From Elysia chlorotica (lineage: Eukaryota; Mollusca; Gastropoda; Plakobranchidae): a stretch of 64,000 nt of DNA. This document shows, piece after piece, positions 37,956 to 63,951 of this stretch (the first letter of the stretch is position 1; each line of letters opens with the position of its first letter). The DNA is taken from the NCBI GenBank assembly GCA_003991915.1, contig RQTK01000336.1, forward strand, positions 79,501 through 143,500. The letters are read 5' to 3'. Made by a program: the position numbers and the translations under genes. The notes under the pieces are model-generated. The model saw nothing but the letters and a program-made list of their open reading frames with translations, was not told the DNA's origin and made no database searches.

Positions 37956-39084
37956 TATGTATATGTCATTATGTTGGCTTAGCAAGAACATGCCTTTTAA
38001 ATGCTGTAATGTATTAGTGTCTAAAATATTTGTTTAATTTGTTTTAAACAGTTTATCTACTTATACAGTTATAGGCCCCTATGAGACATAATGATTACAT
38101 ATTTTGCCTAGTCCAATGGAAAAGCCTGAGAGATTAATGATTAGGGCATAAAACTGAGTTTTCTGATAGGATTAATTGTTAATTGTGTTTTTTATTTAGT
38201 TCAGATTTCTGGTCAGGTATGGATTTTTCAATAATATGCCATGTATCATTCTATTTTGTACATACTTGTATTATTACGTTTTCCTAATTTGAAACGATTC
38301 CCTAGGTTATGATCTAGATGTATTGGTTCTCTTCTCCATCAATAATAATAGTCATGCAATTTGTTTTTCATATTTGATAACTAGGCAGTGTGGCATGTGG
38401 ATCGGGAGTTAATATGATGCGACATGCTTAAAAGTTATATGAAAGATCATGGGAATATTATTTTTATTAACATAAGAGGGCAAACACCATAATTCGTACA
38501 TGTATTACTATAATATAAGTCACTAACTTAATTGAAAAGAAAAGTAAATAGCTGAATTAAAAAGTTCTTATGTTTTTTTCTTTGTTTGTTTGATTTTTTT
38601 TTTTTTTTGGGTGGGGTGGGGGGAGCGGCGGGTCAATCCTATTTTTCATATTTTCTCCTCCATAATTTTATTTTATATTTTTAATCACGATCATCCCGGT
38701 ATGTTCTCTGAAACGGTGTTGTTCGGACCTTGGGATGTTGATTCAACACTGCTTTTAGAGTAAATTTCGTGAATTCGCACCAAATGACCCTCAAACATTC
38801 CTCTTTCTGTTTAGGTTTATAATTTGAGGAGAAATTTGAATTAAGTTTGTTTATTTCATTTATCGTGGTATCCTAAAATTTAATGGCCATTAATCAATCC
38901 TTTGCCTGATTCTTTCCCCATTTCCTCATAGTCTTTTTCTTTTTGTTTTGTTTTTTTTTTGTGCGTTTTATTTCATTTTAATAAATTTCTCTTTTTTTTC
39001 TCCTAGAAGTCATAAAAATATAGTTAACAGATACAAAAATACCAACTACACTGTACTATCAAAAGGATTGATAACAATAAAAAA

Positions 39085-39123
39085 AAACATATTAATAATA
39101 ACAACAATAATAACAACAAAATA

Positions 39124-39180
<57 letters not shown>

Positions 39181-39182
39181 AT
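39085..39182. repeat. (ATA)n microsatellite
   Basis: AAT/ATA array with imperfect edges. Confidence 0.96.
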
Positions 39183-39589
39183 ATAGGAAGAAGAATGAGA
39201 TTTTCTCCCCTGCCATATCTCATTTTTGAAATAGACATCTTCTCAACAAGAATGGCGAGGTTTATAACTTTAAGTGTTTTCCTCAAAAAGATTTTAATCG
39301 GTGAATCCCAACAAAACAGACTGGGCATCGAGTCTTAATCTTGTTCCAAAATACGCGGTTATCTTATTTTCAACTTCTTCCCAGAGAGGTTGTACTCTTG
39401 GGCATAGGTAGAAAAAATTTCTTTAGGCTACAGTATGTGCAGTACTGGGTACTTTTTATGCCCATTTTATGTTGCAGAATGTTACTATGTTAGTAGGATA
39501 AATGTTATTTTTTGGATATTCCAGTGTAGAACGCACAGACTTATTTCTTTCGTGCATTTCATGGCCAACGTCCAATGTCTCGCATTCAT

Positions 39590-39613
39590 ATATATATATA
39601 TATATACATGCAT

Positions 39614-39684
<71 letters not shown>
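39590..39684. repeat. (AT)n followed by (CTA)n microsatellite
   Basis: AT run 39590-39606, then pure CTA/TAC from about 39613. This is the third CTA array in the window, in the same strand orientation as those at 23541 and 24078. Confidence 0.96.
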
Positions 39685-39685
<1 letters not shown>

Positions 39686-39874
39686 AGAGAGGCAGAGATA
39701 GACAGACAGAATGGCATATAGACAGAGATGTCCACAAAGGGACACACGGAGCAGAGCGAAAAAATAAGGGGGAGTGGGTTAAGAATAGAATAAGCTTAAT
39801 TGAAAGGAACTAAGCGACTAGAATGAAAAAAAAAAAGTCAAACCATACATGTAATTCAAAAAACCATGTGCGTA

Positions 39875-40050
39875 GATAGATAGATAGAAAGAAAGGTAAG
39901 TGGATAGAAAGATAGATTTATAGATACCGTAGAAAGATAGAATGCTAGATGGATAGATATAATAAATAGACAGATAGATAGATTGATTGATAGAATAGAT
40001 AGATGAATGGATAGATAGGAAGATAAAATAGAGAAGTGGATAGACTCGCG
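39875..40050. repeat. GATA-rich tract
   Basis: Degenerate GATA/GATT tetranucleotide repeats; Tyr/Ser/Ile-rich minus-strand frame is an artefact. Confidence 0.9.
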
Positions 40051-40888
40051 AAAAAATATTGTTTAAGGGGAAAGAAAAAGAAGAAGCGAAAGATAGAGAT
40101 AGGGGAGAGAGGGGGAGTGGGCCGATAACAAAATACTGTTGAAATGTTTTATAAAAATTATGTTTTGTGCAAAACAAAAACAACCAAATACATTGGGGAA
40201 GGGGGGTAAACGCAACACACACCCTAAGATACCACTTATGGCGGCGTCTTACGACAGTTAAGCTTCCTGACTCTTAATAACTTGTTTAACAAAATCTTAA
40301 ACTGACAAAACAAACGAATCTTCATGATCCAACACTGAGGACTTCGATGCTTCATTGTTATTGTTTCTTGGACAAAGACTGCCGGCTCATTCTAGGCCCA
40401 CGCCCCCAGCGACACAGCCACTGCTCCCCGGTCCTGATCCGTGACCATGCGACAACCATATCCGCGGTTACACTGGAGTACCGAGAGACGCTTGTTGTTA
40501 AGGAGAAACGGAAGTGGAATAAACTGTGTCAAAATAAATACATACGCATTTTGGAAACTTGAAACCAGTAATAAAACCCTTTCATCGAATATTGATAAAA
40601 CAAAACGAATTCATAACATTAATTATATTAATAGTTGAGTATTTTCATAACGCATGTTCGAAATTAAAGGAGGCTGTAGTAAAAAAATAATTATCTTTTC
40701 AAAATCTTCGTGGCAACAAAGATTAATGCGCCAAAGTAAAAGAAGTCCCCTAGAGACGTGCTAAGTTGACGGTCTCACTGCAAAATCTTCACTTGACTAC
40801 TTCAACATCGTGCGTGAGGGTTGTGTTAGGTGTTGGTGGCGCTTCGCTTGGAGATCATTGTAATCACAGGCTCATATTATTCACAAAG

Positions 40889-43800
40889 ATGTTCAAAAAC
40901 ACATTTCAAAGTGGGTTTCTGTCAATACTCTACAGTATTGGCAGCAAGCCCCTGCAAATTTGGGACAAAAAGGTAAGGAATAGTCGTACAGTGCGATCCA
41001 TTTTGCATTATTCGAATCGGATGTGTCGGCATCTTTATTTTCATTGTGAAAGCGTGCATAGCAACGCGTTCGATCCCAACGAAGCTAGCTATGACATTCA
41101 CAAAAAGACTCTATATAGAAAGCCATTCGCATTCAGTCTTCTTATTTAATTGGTGTCGATATGTCGCAATGTGTTTTGTTTGAAACCGATATACAGGCCG
41201 GTATAGTATGACAAACAGTTTAGTGTTAAAATGTATTTGGATCATATCTTTCTGCTCTAATGAGGAAAAAAAAAACAATGCAGGTCTAGGTCTATCTTCC
41301 AGAAATCTAGTCTCGATACGCACACTGACATTATAGATCAGGTTTGGTTAAATAGGTAGGGCTTAAAATCTATAGTTTTAAAAAAGATAAATAAAATAAA
41401 AGTACCTTTGTAAGTTGAGACATGTGTTACTTCTAAGGCCTATTCATTAGCCCACCTTCTGGAATGCTTTCAACATTGTAAATGTAATTTTAACACGATG
41501 CTCCTCACTCCTAGATCTCTACTTGTATTGAATGTCATACTATTGTTTGAACCAAATTTAATTCTAGAACCTAAGAATCTACAAGGGAGAAGGTTGCTAT
41601 GTAAAAATTAATAATATAATTAATACATGTGTATTTTGTCTATTTTATAGAGGAAGTCACACTATGTCGGCCATTTTGAAACATGGCTGCTGTGTTGCTA
41701 ACCAGAAGTAAACAATAGCAACCAAGTCCCATATACTATACAGTGAGAGTCATGAGTAAATGAAAGACTTAATCCTTTACTGTGTTTGACATGGTTTTAG
41801 AATGCTCTTTAAATACCTATAGGGTTATAATGGATATATTTATCCTACTTGTAAATATGTTCTAGGCCTATGAATTTTCAAATTTGACCATAATTAATGT
41901 ATTGTTATATGTCATTTCATTTGCAGGTGAGAAATGGACATATCAAACGTATCACAGACAACGACATTCAGTCACTAGTATTAGAAATTGTTGGGACTAA
42001 CGTCAGGTATGTAGATCTAAAAAGGTTGAAAGTATTGTGTGAGAGAGAGAGGGGGGATTCATTTTTGTTGAATATGGCACTTTTTTTTATGAACTTTTTA
42101 TTGCTTTATAAAGAAGTTAAATTAATTGATTTAGCTTGAAAAAGTTTTACCAGCTTTCATATAATTTTTTTTATTTTTGTGGTTGTTGCAGTTGTTTGAA
42201 TGATAAAACCTGTTGTTTGTTTTCTTCAGCACTACATTCATCACTTGCCCAGCGGACCCTAAAAAGACATTGGGAATCAAACTACCTTTCCTGGTTATGA
42301 TCATCAAAAACTTAAAGAAATACTTCACATTTGAGGTCCAGGTATGTCATGTTATCAATCAAATAGTAGTCATAGTTAACCTGCAAGAACGGCTCAAGTT
42401 AAATGAATGTCATTAGATTTTAAAAGTACAATTGTTAAAGTGTTTGCAAAGTAAAAGACCTAGATTCTAACTTTTGCCCAATGCACTGTCACAAATATGA
42501 GACAAACTTTAAAAGGAATTGAATATAATATATTTTTTTTGAAAGAACCTATACCACTGTATACACATAAAAGGTTAATTATTTATCACTACCAATGTAA
42601 CCAATCAATTTTTGTTGTTGTTGTTGTCTAATAATACCTTTATAAAAATGCTTTATGTCCCTTTTTTCTACATAGAAAGCAATCTTTATACTGGTAACAT
42701 AAAATGTATTTTACTTTGATTTTCTTCACAATTGATACCTGTTATCGTGGATATGACCAAAAATGAAGGAAAGGTTGTTTAATAAACACAAAATTTGGTA
42801 TTTTACCCAGTCTATCAATGTAAACAAAGGGAAAATTTAAAGACATAAAATTCAAAAGAGAGAAAGAGAAATTCATGACTTGTTAAAGTTTTGTTAAATG
42901 TAAATATTTTATGTAAACAAAGAAAAACAACTTATAAATTATGGATCAATGTCCTATTTGCATTATTCAGATGATAAAGAATCATTGCATGTAATATTGT
43001 TCCTTATTTTAGGTATTAGATGACAAAAACGTAAGAAGGAGATTCAGAGCCAGCAATTACCAGAGCACAACAAGGGTAAAGCCATTTATCTGCACTATGC
43101 CAATGAGACTGGATGATGGGTGGAACCAAATTCAATTCAACTTGTCTGATTTCACACGCAGAGCCTATGGCACCAACTACATTGAAACCTTAAGAGTTCA
43201 GGTAAATATTGTATTTATTTTTGCTATAAAGAGTTTATACTACCTTTTTACAATATTTTGGTCAGAAAAGAAGTCTTATATATAAAACAGCTCTGTAGGA
43301 AGCCAACACGAAAAGATAACTTATAAAATGTTTGACATGCCAAGAAATCTATTTTGGGCAAGTGATGAGAAGAAAAAAGCTGAAACATCTTATGACAACT
43401 GGAATTTGAAGTGAAGCTTAACCATGAGAGAAGATAATGGATGCACTAAGTGGCTAAACATAGGGTATGTGATGGAAGCATGAAAAGCGGCTAAAAATGG
43501 AGAAGTGTGGTGAGGCCTTTCTTGCTAATGCTATGGATGATATTACCTTAAAACCATTTGGGATTTTTTTTCCAAATAAAGCATTCTGTAGTTTGAACAA
43601 GAAAAGCATAGCTTGAGATTAATACATTTTTTAATTTTCTTCCAAATTTTTAAAGTTTGACTCTGGTACTTATGATGAGTAAAACAATGAAAAGATAATG
43701 ATTTTTGACTTGTTCTTATGTAAGGGTTTGTTTATCAATGAAATTTGTTGTTATCTCTTTAGTTGGATTATTTATTATAAAGAAAGAAAACATAATTTTT

Positions 43801-45006
43801 TTAAATTCATCTCAGTACCTTGAAATTGTGTATTCAATCTCGAAGTATGAAATTGACAGATGTGACAACTGGTGACTATAGTTACACTGTTTTTTCATTA
43901 CTATTGAAAAGTTTAACAACAGAAGTAACAAAGCAGCTTGTAACATCACTATTTTTTTCCAAATTACACTATTGCAATAGTGGTCTTTCACATAATAGTA
44001 TGTGTAAACTACGGTTAATCCAATAGAGTGCTGCAAGACTGATCACAAAAAAAACACATAATTCCCATTCTGAAGGAACTGCACTGGCTACCTGTCCGAC
44101 AGGGAATAGAATATAAATTGGAACTCTTTTGTTATCAATCTGCATACCATAAAATTGTGTCACCAAAGAATCTGTCAGAGTTATTCAATTTGCGTCAGCC
44201 TGTAAGATCATTTAATTCATTGAGATCATTTGTTGACAATATCAGTCTTACAATGTCTGCAATGAGCCTGAACAATATGGCAAAAGAGCTTTTAGCCATG
44301 CAGGACTCAAAGGATGGAATAGTATAATAGAAGTGTAAAAATCTGCCACACTGTCACAATTAAAAAAACACCCTAAAACACATTTGTATAAAAAAAAGCT
44401 TTTAGTGCTGCAACATGAGGGGGGCACTGTGGCCGCGGGGTAGAACATCGGCTTCCGACACAAAAGGTTTGTGGTATCGAGCCCTACTGGTTGGGTCGGT
44501 GTTGGTTTAATGTGATCGGCTGAGACAGAAGTCATGGTATCCCCGCCCTGTCTCATGTGTGGCAGCACATAAGATTGTCAGGCGTCAGTTTTTGGGCCCG
44601 TCCACAATACAGCTTATATAGTGCTGATGTTGGACGTTAAACTAACTCAACTAACCAAGCAGCAACTTTAATGTTTTTCAGAGTGTATGTGTATGTTTTG
44701 TTCTCATTAAACAAAAAAATTGTTTTTTTTTACTTAAGGCGCTTATGACGGCCTTAAAGGGTAGTGATATGCGCTGTCTAAATGTATTATTATTGACTTT
44801 CTTTTTGTGCTAAATCACTAAATGTGTATATTTTTTGGTGGAGTTTGTTTTGTTGTTGAAAATGTTAGGAATTCATTTTCCTTTTTTTTTTTTTTTAGAT
44901 CCATGCAAACTGCAGAATCCGACGTGTTTACTTCTCCGATAGATTGTACTCTGAAGATGAGTTGCCAGCAGAATTCAAGCTCTACCTCCCTGTGCAAAAG
45001 AAATAA
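40889..45006 (+). CDS. CFAP20: CFAP20 (cilia and flagella associated protein 20), complete
   Basis: Five coding exons: 40889-40972, 41927-42006, 42230-42341, 43013-43201 and 44899-45006 (TAA). They total 573 nt, 190 residues; human CFAP20 is 193. The start [18 protein letters not shown] is the family's invariant N-terminus. The body follows with [50 protein letters not shown] and [20 protein letters not shown]. The tail ends VQKK, slightly shorter than in vertebrates. This is a single CFAP20 (DUF667) domain. Known role: inner-junction microtubule inner protein of axonemes and basal bodies, needed for ciliary motility and tubulin modification; it also has reported nuclear roles. Exon lengths keep frame (84, 80, 112, 189 and 108 nt). 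The last intron contains a CR1/L2-like LINE tail and a SINE. No disabling change is seen. A GC-richer stretch around 40370-40500 lies just upstream and may belong to the promoter. Confidence 0.98.
43810..44330 (+). mobile_element. CR1/L2-type LINE 3' end
   Basis: This is in the last CFAP20 intron. Interrupted frames read [20 protein letters not shown], then SAARLI, and [20 protein letters not shown]. The last is the highly recognisable C-terminal block of CR1/L2/Rex LINEs ([19 protein letters not shown]). Upstream RT is absent and stops occur, so it is 5'-truncated and dead. Confidence 0.82.
44418..44656 (+). mobile_element. SINE, head type A
   Basis: Head with 'ggggtagaacatcggcttcc' and a decayed B box (GGTATCGAGCCC), then the shared body and tail GGACGTTAAACTAACTCAAC. 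It is in the last CFAP20 intron. Confidence 0.88.
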
Positions 45007-47640
45007 TGTATTATTTCATTTTAACATGTTTCATCTCATAACTTTTTTTTCTTTTATTCTTCTTTTTTTTTAATGAACAAGTCTTTTTTTCTTTGACTCG
45101 CTGATCATTTGTAAATAGCCAGATCATGTACTCAATGAAATGGAAGTAGATAATTAGTTTAAAAACATTTAAGAGAAATATTTGGGAACCAATTCAATTT
45201 TTTTTTTTTTACTTGATGCATGCACGTTTAGGAGAAGAGTGTTTTGCTTGTCATACTCCCCTCTCCTTTTCCTTCTTTAAAAAAAGCAAGTGCAGTGAGT
45301 CTATCATTACATTTCATCTATTCTCTTTTTTTTTTGTGAGCTTGTGAGCTGGAAAAGCTGGAGTGAGATTGTATCAATAGTTCATAAGAATGGAAGAGTG
45401 TGTAATTTATGCTAAATGTTTTATTGTATACAGAAACAAACAAAAATGTAATCATGATTGCAATGACAATAACCCTTCCCTAACGCATCCTGTTAGTACC
45501 ATCTCATTTCAGCAATACTGCCTGCCTTTTTTTTTAGAGGAGGGTGCCTGTGAACCAAGCTCGCAACAATTCCTCATCCCATTAATTCATCATTTGCTTG
45601 TCTTCAAATGTTGAATCACGATTGTGTTTGTGTATGTGTATGTATGTGTGCATAAGCTGGGTGATTTTTATACACCCATGTGAGAAACTTGCTTTATGTG
45701 TCAGTATGACGGATAAATGATCAAATGTTTTAGACCGGGTACACCAAATCTAAATGGATTTTTGCTGAACATGAATTGATACATATATTTGTATAAATAA
45801 ACTATTCTAATTACTCCTGTTTTAATTGGTCAATTTTGTGGCTAATCAGTGATAAAAAAAAATAGTTCAGTTCAGTGCTTGCCAATCTTTGATTGCACTT
45901 TTTAGTAATTGGTGAGTTTTTAAACAGACTAGGCCTACTTCAGCTTTCATTAGAAAATGATTCATGTGAGTCAAAATAGATATTGTTTCTTTTATTTGGC
46001 AGGGGCTTTACTTAAACAAAATGTTGGTAGTAAGAATAAGATAACAGTGACTACTTTTACACAGTGCGATATGTGGTTGAAAGGTGTTGCAATCTCATTT
46101 GTATTGAATATTTTGAATGATTGTAAGTTTTGGAATGATTATATTGTTAATGGCTGGTTATTATTCCTGGTATCAAATAAACATGTTAAAGGTGTCTTAT
46201 TGTTTTCGTTCATTTTTCATTCCCTCTATAGACAAGTGTAGTCTCTAAACTAATAAGCTTGAACTGAAGCAGCTAAATATGGAGAGCATCGTACACTAAT
46301 GTAAACAGTGGGGGGTTTTACCTCTTGTCATGATTAAAGCTCTGCAGTGGTTGAAATCTCAAAGAAGAAAAAGAGGAATTTTATTGTTTAGAAGAAAACC
46401 ACTAATTTTTTTTAATGGATCAGCCAAGTTGATGGGATCAGTTTGTCATATTTATGTATTATATATCTTTGAAATAAATACCGAATTATTATGGTGTAAA
46501 TAAATGATCAGTGGCTGTAGTCATTAATTTCTAAATGATATAAATAAAAACAAATAAAGTTGCGAGAATCTACATCAGTCATGCTGGTTCTGCCTTTACT
46601 TTATTGGTGTTAATATTGCTTATGTGTATAAATCATTTGAGGGAAATGAACGCAAATTGCAACAGGCTTTCATTTATATGGTACACCAGTATTTATCCTT
46701 TAGATTTCAGACACTTATGAAGAAATGTTTTTTTATCTGAAAAATGAGATTTTTGATACCCAGTAATTTTTCTTTGTTGAGCACACGCTCAAAATGTATA
46801 CATGTATCATTATCAGCGACTTGTGCCCGACTTGTGTGTCTTCATATGCAAAGCAAAGCAGCACAATGGTGTCAAACTGATACAACTGTATTAATAATCC
46901 TTTTGATTTATAAAAATATCAGGAATACCACTAACTGTAATTAAGCATGTCAGTTGAGACACCTATGTAGTCGGATCAGATTCCTTATAAAAAAGCTGTG
47001 ATTCACTTTACTAAAAAGGAGTATTGTGACAGAAAAGAGACAAAATTGGTGGTGCTACAATCCATGTTACCGTTCACCGCCTCCCTAATACTAATAATCA
47101 ACCAATGACACAAACACCAACTTTTTAAAGTGGCTACTCATAATTAAAACAATGCCGTTGTCCACCAAGGTTCCTTATTAAAGATGCACCATGATTCTTG
47201 AGGTCAACTGACTAGTTACTAATACATCACATAAGACATTGATTTGATAATTTTTTACCTTCTGGTATCCTTACAAAATCAAAAAAGCACAGATACCATT
47301 CATTAAAATTCACAGATTGATTTACTGTTCACGTAATAGTGTAAGCACACAGAAACTTATCTGAAGAACAAAAGTAAAAAAAACATGCCTGATACAATGA
47401 CAACTCATCATACGAATAAAACATCATGAACAAATTGTTCAGACCAACACAAGTTAGTAATTTATTGATTTTTCCCATACCAACTTTCTGTTAGAAATCC
47501 TTAGTATCAAAATCAACTTCCACAAAACAAGAAAATATAAATTATGTTCTATTTCAGTATGGATAAAAACAATTTTCAACTACAAGTCATTCTAACAGGC
47601 GTTTTCTGTAATCTCACAGATTTTCTCAGCAGGGTTACTG
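45007..47640 (+). other. CFAP20 3' region and intergenic
   Basis: The probable 3' untranslated region runs from 45007; AATAAA at 45796-45801 is one candidate polyadenylation signal, and several more occur near 46174 and 46473. No gene seen. Confidence 0.45.
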
Positions 47641-47769
47641 GTCTATCTACTTTGTTTAAACTGTTTGTATTGCCGGGGCTGCATAGTGAACTTACCCAGT
47701 ATGTGGGTTCATGATAGGGCATCAGCTGAGATCCAATCACTATGCAGACGGGTTCTTCTATGTCTCTTT

Positions 47770-48029
47770 ACTTTTCTTGTTAGTCCTCAGCACACACTGA
47801 GGTTTATAAAGGACGTTAATGTATATAATAAAATTTATAATCCCACACACCGACCGTTAATCTTCTCCATCTTCGCTTTTAACCAACCTTTTTGTGCTTT
47901 TACAACTCATGAGAGATATTTTTTGTTTTTAGAGCAAGTTAGTACAGTAACAGCTCTATTGTATATTCTGTACATGTATTAGAGAGATAAAGAGTGACTA
48001 TTGCAACTAAAAAAATGTACTCACTCACT
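47770..48029 (+). mobile_element. 3' tail of the RNase H LINE family
   Basis: The sequence from GTTAGTCCTCAGCACACACT (near 47781) follows the 3' untranslated part of the copies at 30294-30555 and 62914-63175: a 'ggttt(a/c)taaaggac' phrase, ACCAACCTTTTTGTGC, and a terminal CTCACTCACTC at 48020-48031. Only the last 250 bases or so are present. The left limit is uncertain and could reach 47640. Confidence 0.72.
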
Positions 48030-48500
48030 CAACAGCATTCTCCACTGCTGCAGAAGCAGTTTTCTGGTAAATGTAGGGATTGAACTTTTTTTTTTTCTTT
48101 GCATTAGGAGAAACACAGTCGGTATTGGGGGCAGCAGTGGGTGGAGCTACCACTACAAGATCTGGGAGAACCATGGTAGTGCTAGTACTCGTCTCCTGGA
48201 GCAACTTTTGCAACTCACAGCAGGACATACCGATTTTTTTTGGACCATCTATGGACTGAATGGCGGTAAAGGGGACCAGCATTGACTTGTTTATTTCCTT
48301 GACGATACTTAATTATGAGGTTGAACAAAGTCGATCCAGCATCACATCTGTGTTCGCTGTCTTCCAATTTCTCCATCTGCAAGTGTCTAAGAGGGTTGTC
48401 ATCAGACAAGTTGCACTTCAAACCCTACAAATATCCTCAAAACTAGTCAGCTTCATCCCACTTTACACCAAGAAGTTCTAGCTTGAATGAGCTGTAATGG
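48030..48500 (-). other. Unassigned repeat-like segment beside LINE tail
   Basis: Minus-strand frames 48282-48025 and 48421-48215 contain MSCCELQKLLQETSTST and PTAAPNTDCVSPNAKKKKK, reminiscent of the disordered tails of DDE transposases. I cannot place them in a family. This could be a transposon tail in which the LINE end sits. Confidence 0.3.
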
Positions 48501-48899
48501 TTTGTTTCTTTCGTTGGGGAGGGGTCCTGGGCTGGCTCTACATCCCACCCCCTCTCCCAGCATGATTGTGGATGAGTATACTCGTGTCTATCTCAAGATG
48601 GAAGGTCAGAGATGATTCAGCGTGGCCGAACACACGAGATGTTATTACCATGCTCATTGATTTTTCACCCTTCTAGGTCTTTTTTTTTATTTTATTGAAT
48701 TGATAAGTCTCTGATGCAGATCATTTTGTTTAAAGTTGTATTTGTATCTTTTTTTTTTTTTTCAAATCAACTTCCCAAGTGAAAATTGAAACAGTACAAA
48801 AAAAAAAAAAAAAACTCTTGTAGTGTTTAAACAAACTTTATTCAACTTAATCTTATTTAATATCTTATCTTGCATATTTTTAATTTTAAACTACTCAAT

Positions 48900-48971
48900 C
48901 TCTCTTTCTCTCTATCTATCTCTGTCTCTCGCTCTTTTCTTTTCTTTCTCACCTTCTATCTAACTCTCTTG

Positions 48972-49000
<29 letters not shown>
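48900..49000. repeat. CT-rich microsatellite
   Basis: Interrupted CT array. Confidence 0.9.
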
Positions 49001-49004
<4 letters not shown>

Positions 49005-49703
49005 TTATTTATGAAACCTCAACTATTTATCTGTCTCTGGATCTACCGATTCATCTATCTATAAGTCTGAGTGTTCTTCTGTTGTTATTTTTTAAGAATC
49101 TTTAATTCTTTATTGTCTCTTTCACTAACACAAACAGATTCCATGCATATGAAAACTATTGACATAAAAATGAAATCAAAAGCAACATAGTAAAATCAGA
49201 CATTTAATGAAAGTTAATTGGATTCTCTAGAAAATCTGGTTTCTCATGGGTTTCTCAAACCTGGTTTTTCATGAGTTTGAACATTGTGTGGTCTTATGAT
49301 GAAAGGCACTTTACAATATATAGCCATATATCAAAATGCTGAAGATGTAGGTATTTAATCACAAGCCTATGAATAAATTTCATGAATATTGGTTACTAAT
49401 AATGTATCTTAGAATCGATGTCCATAATGGAACCTGGCCTATGTTTTAATATTATAATCCGCAGAAATGTTGGCAGTGTTTTCTTTTGCCTATATTCCTA
49501 AGAGCAAAAATTGTCAGTGAAACATGTATTAATAAACAAATTTAAGATAAGCTCAAGTATATTTTGTGTAATCTGTTGTTGTTCTGTTGTTATTTTGTAA
49601 TCATAAACAATTTCAGGTGAATAAAAAATTAGCATTTTGATAGGTTTTCATTGTAATAAAAATAACTCAAGGTGTACACTGTGATTAATTAAGGTTAGAC
49701 TTT

Positions 49704-55878
<6,175 letters not shown>

Positions 55879-57066
55879 GTTGAATGAAAAGGATAGAAGG
55901 AACTATTCTCCCCCATCAAAGTATGAATTAAAACGAAGGTCGCCTAGATATAGCAACACATATATGTATTATTATTTGGCTAGGTAATTTCCCACTGAAT
56001 AGTGGATTATCACATAACTATGTGGAAAAAACAATTATCACTAATCAAAGATCAGGATCTAGAAGAAATATACCTTCCACATTTCCAGATTGTTGAATAC
56101 CTATTTTTAACTAAATCCCAAACCTGAAAATCCAAAGGAATTCAGCTGGTCTGAAAACTACTAGATCTAGATTTTTTTTAATTTGATAGGCTGGGAACTC
56201 TAAATACACTTCTGACACCAGTGTTGTGTTCAGGTGCCGAGAGCAGTAGAAATAGCAGCAGAAGTAGTTAGACAAAGAGAAGGTCTAGATCTTTGCTCTG
56301 TCAGCAGCCAAGGCAATCCCGTATCCCAAGTAGATTTTATCCACTCAAGATGAAAGACACTCCAAGACTGACTAAATCTACAGCCCCTAAAACAGCTCAC
56401 ACCACACATCTCTAGGCTAAGGCCTCTAGGCAAGCCTAGCACAACTCACTAACATCACACTTCTCTAGGCTCAGGCATCTAGGCAACCCTAACACAACTC
56501 ACAACATACTCATACACACTTTCACCACAATATTATAGCAACATATATGTATTATTATTTGGCTAGGTAAATGATTTGGGTACAAGTTTCAGAGTCTGCT
56601 TAGCAATGGTAAACATAGTGACTGCTAATCCAAATATTTTTTCCGTATGAGAAACGTAACCCAGCACACAATTTTCAAATCAATCTTGGACTATTACCAA
56701 ATATTTTATTCACATTCGACTTAGAAAAACAACTAATTATTTAGTTTTATTGCGTATTATAATATAGAGATTTTTTTTAGATTTTCTAGTGAAGAAAACA
56801 AAATAACACTGACCGTCAAAACTGAGCGGGCACGTAGAGTTTTTAGGTAAATTACAGAATATTTATACGGATTAGCTTCACCGGATATCCTAGGCTCTTC
56901 AAAGTGTAATGTCATACTGTTTACAGTTTCAATTCATTGTTTCATAGCTGAAATAGAATCTAGAATCTAGCAACAAACAGCTTCATAACATCAGAACACC
57001 TCGATCTATCTTTATCTGAAATACAACTTTATTTCTTCAATACCTTTCGCTTTACACATTTTAACC
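55879..57066. promoter_or_regulatory. Shared upstream region of coiled-coil gene and PSMD7
   Basis: This 1.19-kb space separates two divergently transcribed genes and should hold both promoters. No clear TATA element or CpG cluster was located by eye. A short phrase is repeated within it: the string beginning CAACACATATATGTATTATT near 55953 recurs near 56530 as AGCAACATATATGTATTATT, both followed by TTGGCTAGGTAA, and 'TCTAGGCTAAGGC'/'TCTAGGCTCAGGC' recur at about 56411 and 56464. Promoter activity is inferred from gene orientation only. Confidence 0.4.
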
Positions 57067-63389
<6,323 letters not shown>

Positions 63390-63951
63390 GTGAGTAGGAA
63401 CTTTTAGAGCTGCCAGCCTGTGCACTTTTTTTTACTCAAATATGCCAATATGCTTTTGTACCAAACATGGTTTTCCAGACAACTTTCAGACTATTATTTA
63501 CTTAAGTGATGCTGTACATGCCGCAGGGATGCCTCTTTTCTAGAGGTTTCTGGAAATATAATTTGGGTCTGGGTCCTCAAGAAATCTTCCTACCTGCGGT
63601 GATATCATCCAAAAATAAGATGCCAGTGAAAAATAGAATATTTAAATTGGAAAGGTATAAAATTCAGGAGAGAATCTGCATGCAAATAAGTAGTATAGAA
63701 AATCGAAAAGAAAAAAATGTCCATGTGCTGTACTGCTCTCATTGCATCGACAAATTTAGAACCTCAGTCAAGAAAACTTTTTTTTTCAATTGACTTTTGA
63801 GAGAAGTTCCCTTTGGCGATAAGAGTCAACCAGTCATGTTAGAGGTGACATTTCTGTACACTTCGACCAATTTTTCCTACTCTTTTTTAACTGATATATA
63901 TATATATATATATACCAATGAAAAAAGAATATATGTATATACAGTGGAGTC

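Noticed and set aside
39818-40222. 134-codon Ser/Tyr/Ile-rich minus-strand frame
   Set aside because: Derived from GATA tetranucleotide repeats.
40766-40888. N-terminal extension of CFAP20 upstream of MFKNTF
   Set aside because: The frame is open, but the family's invariant start is [10 protein letters not shown], so the upstream part is taken as 5' untranslated.
47640-48500. Extra host exons between CFAP20 and the coiled-coil gene
   Set aside because: The sequence matches the LINE 3' tail on one side and looks transposon-derived on the other.
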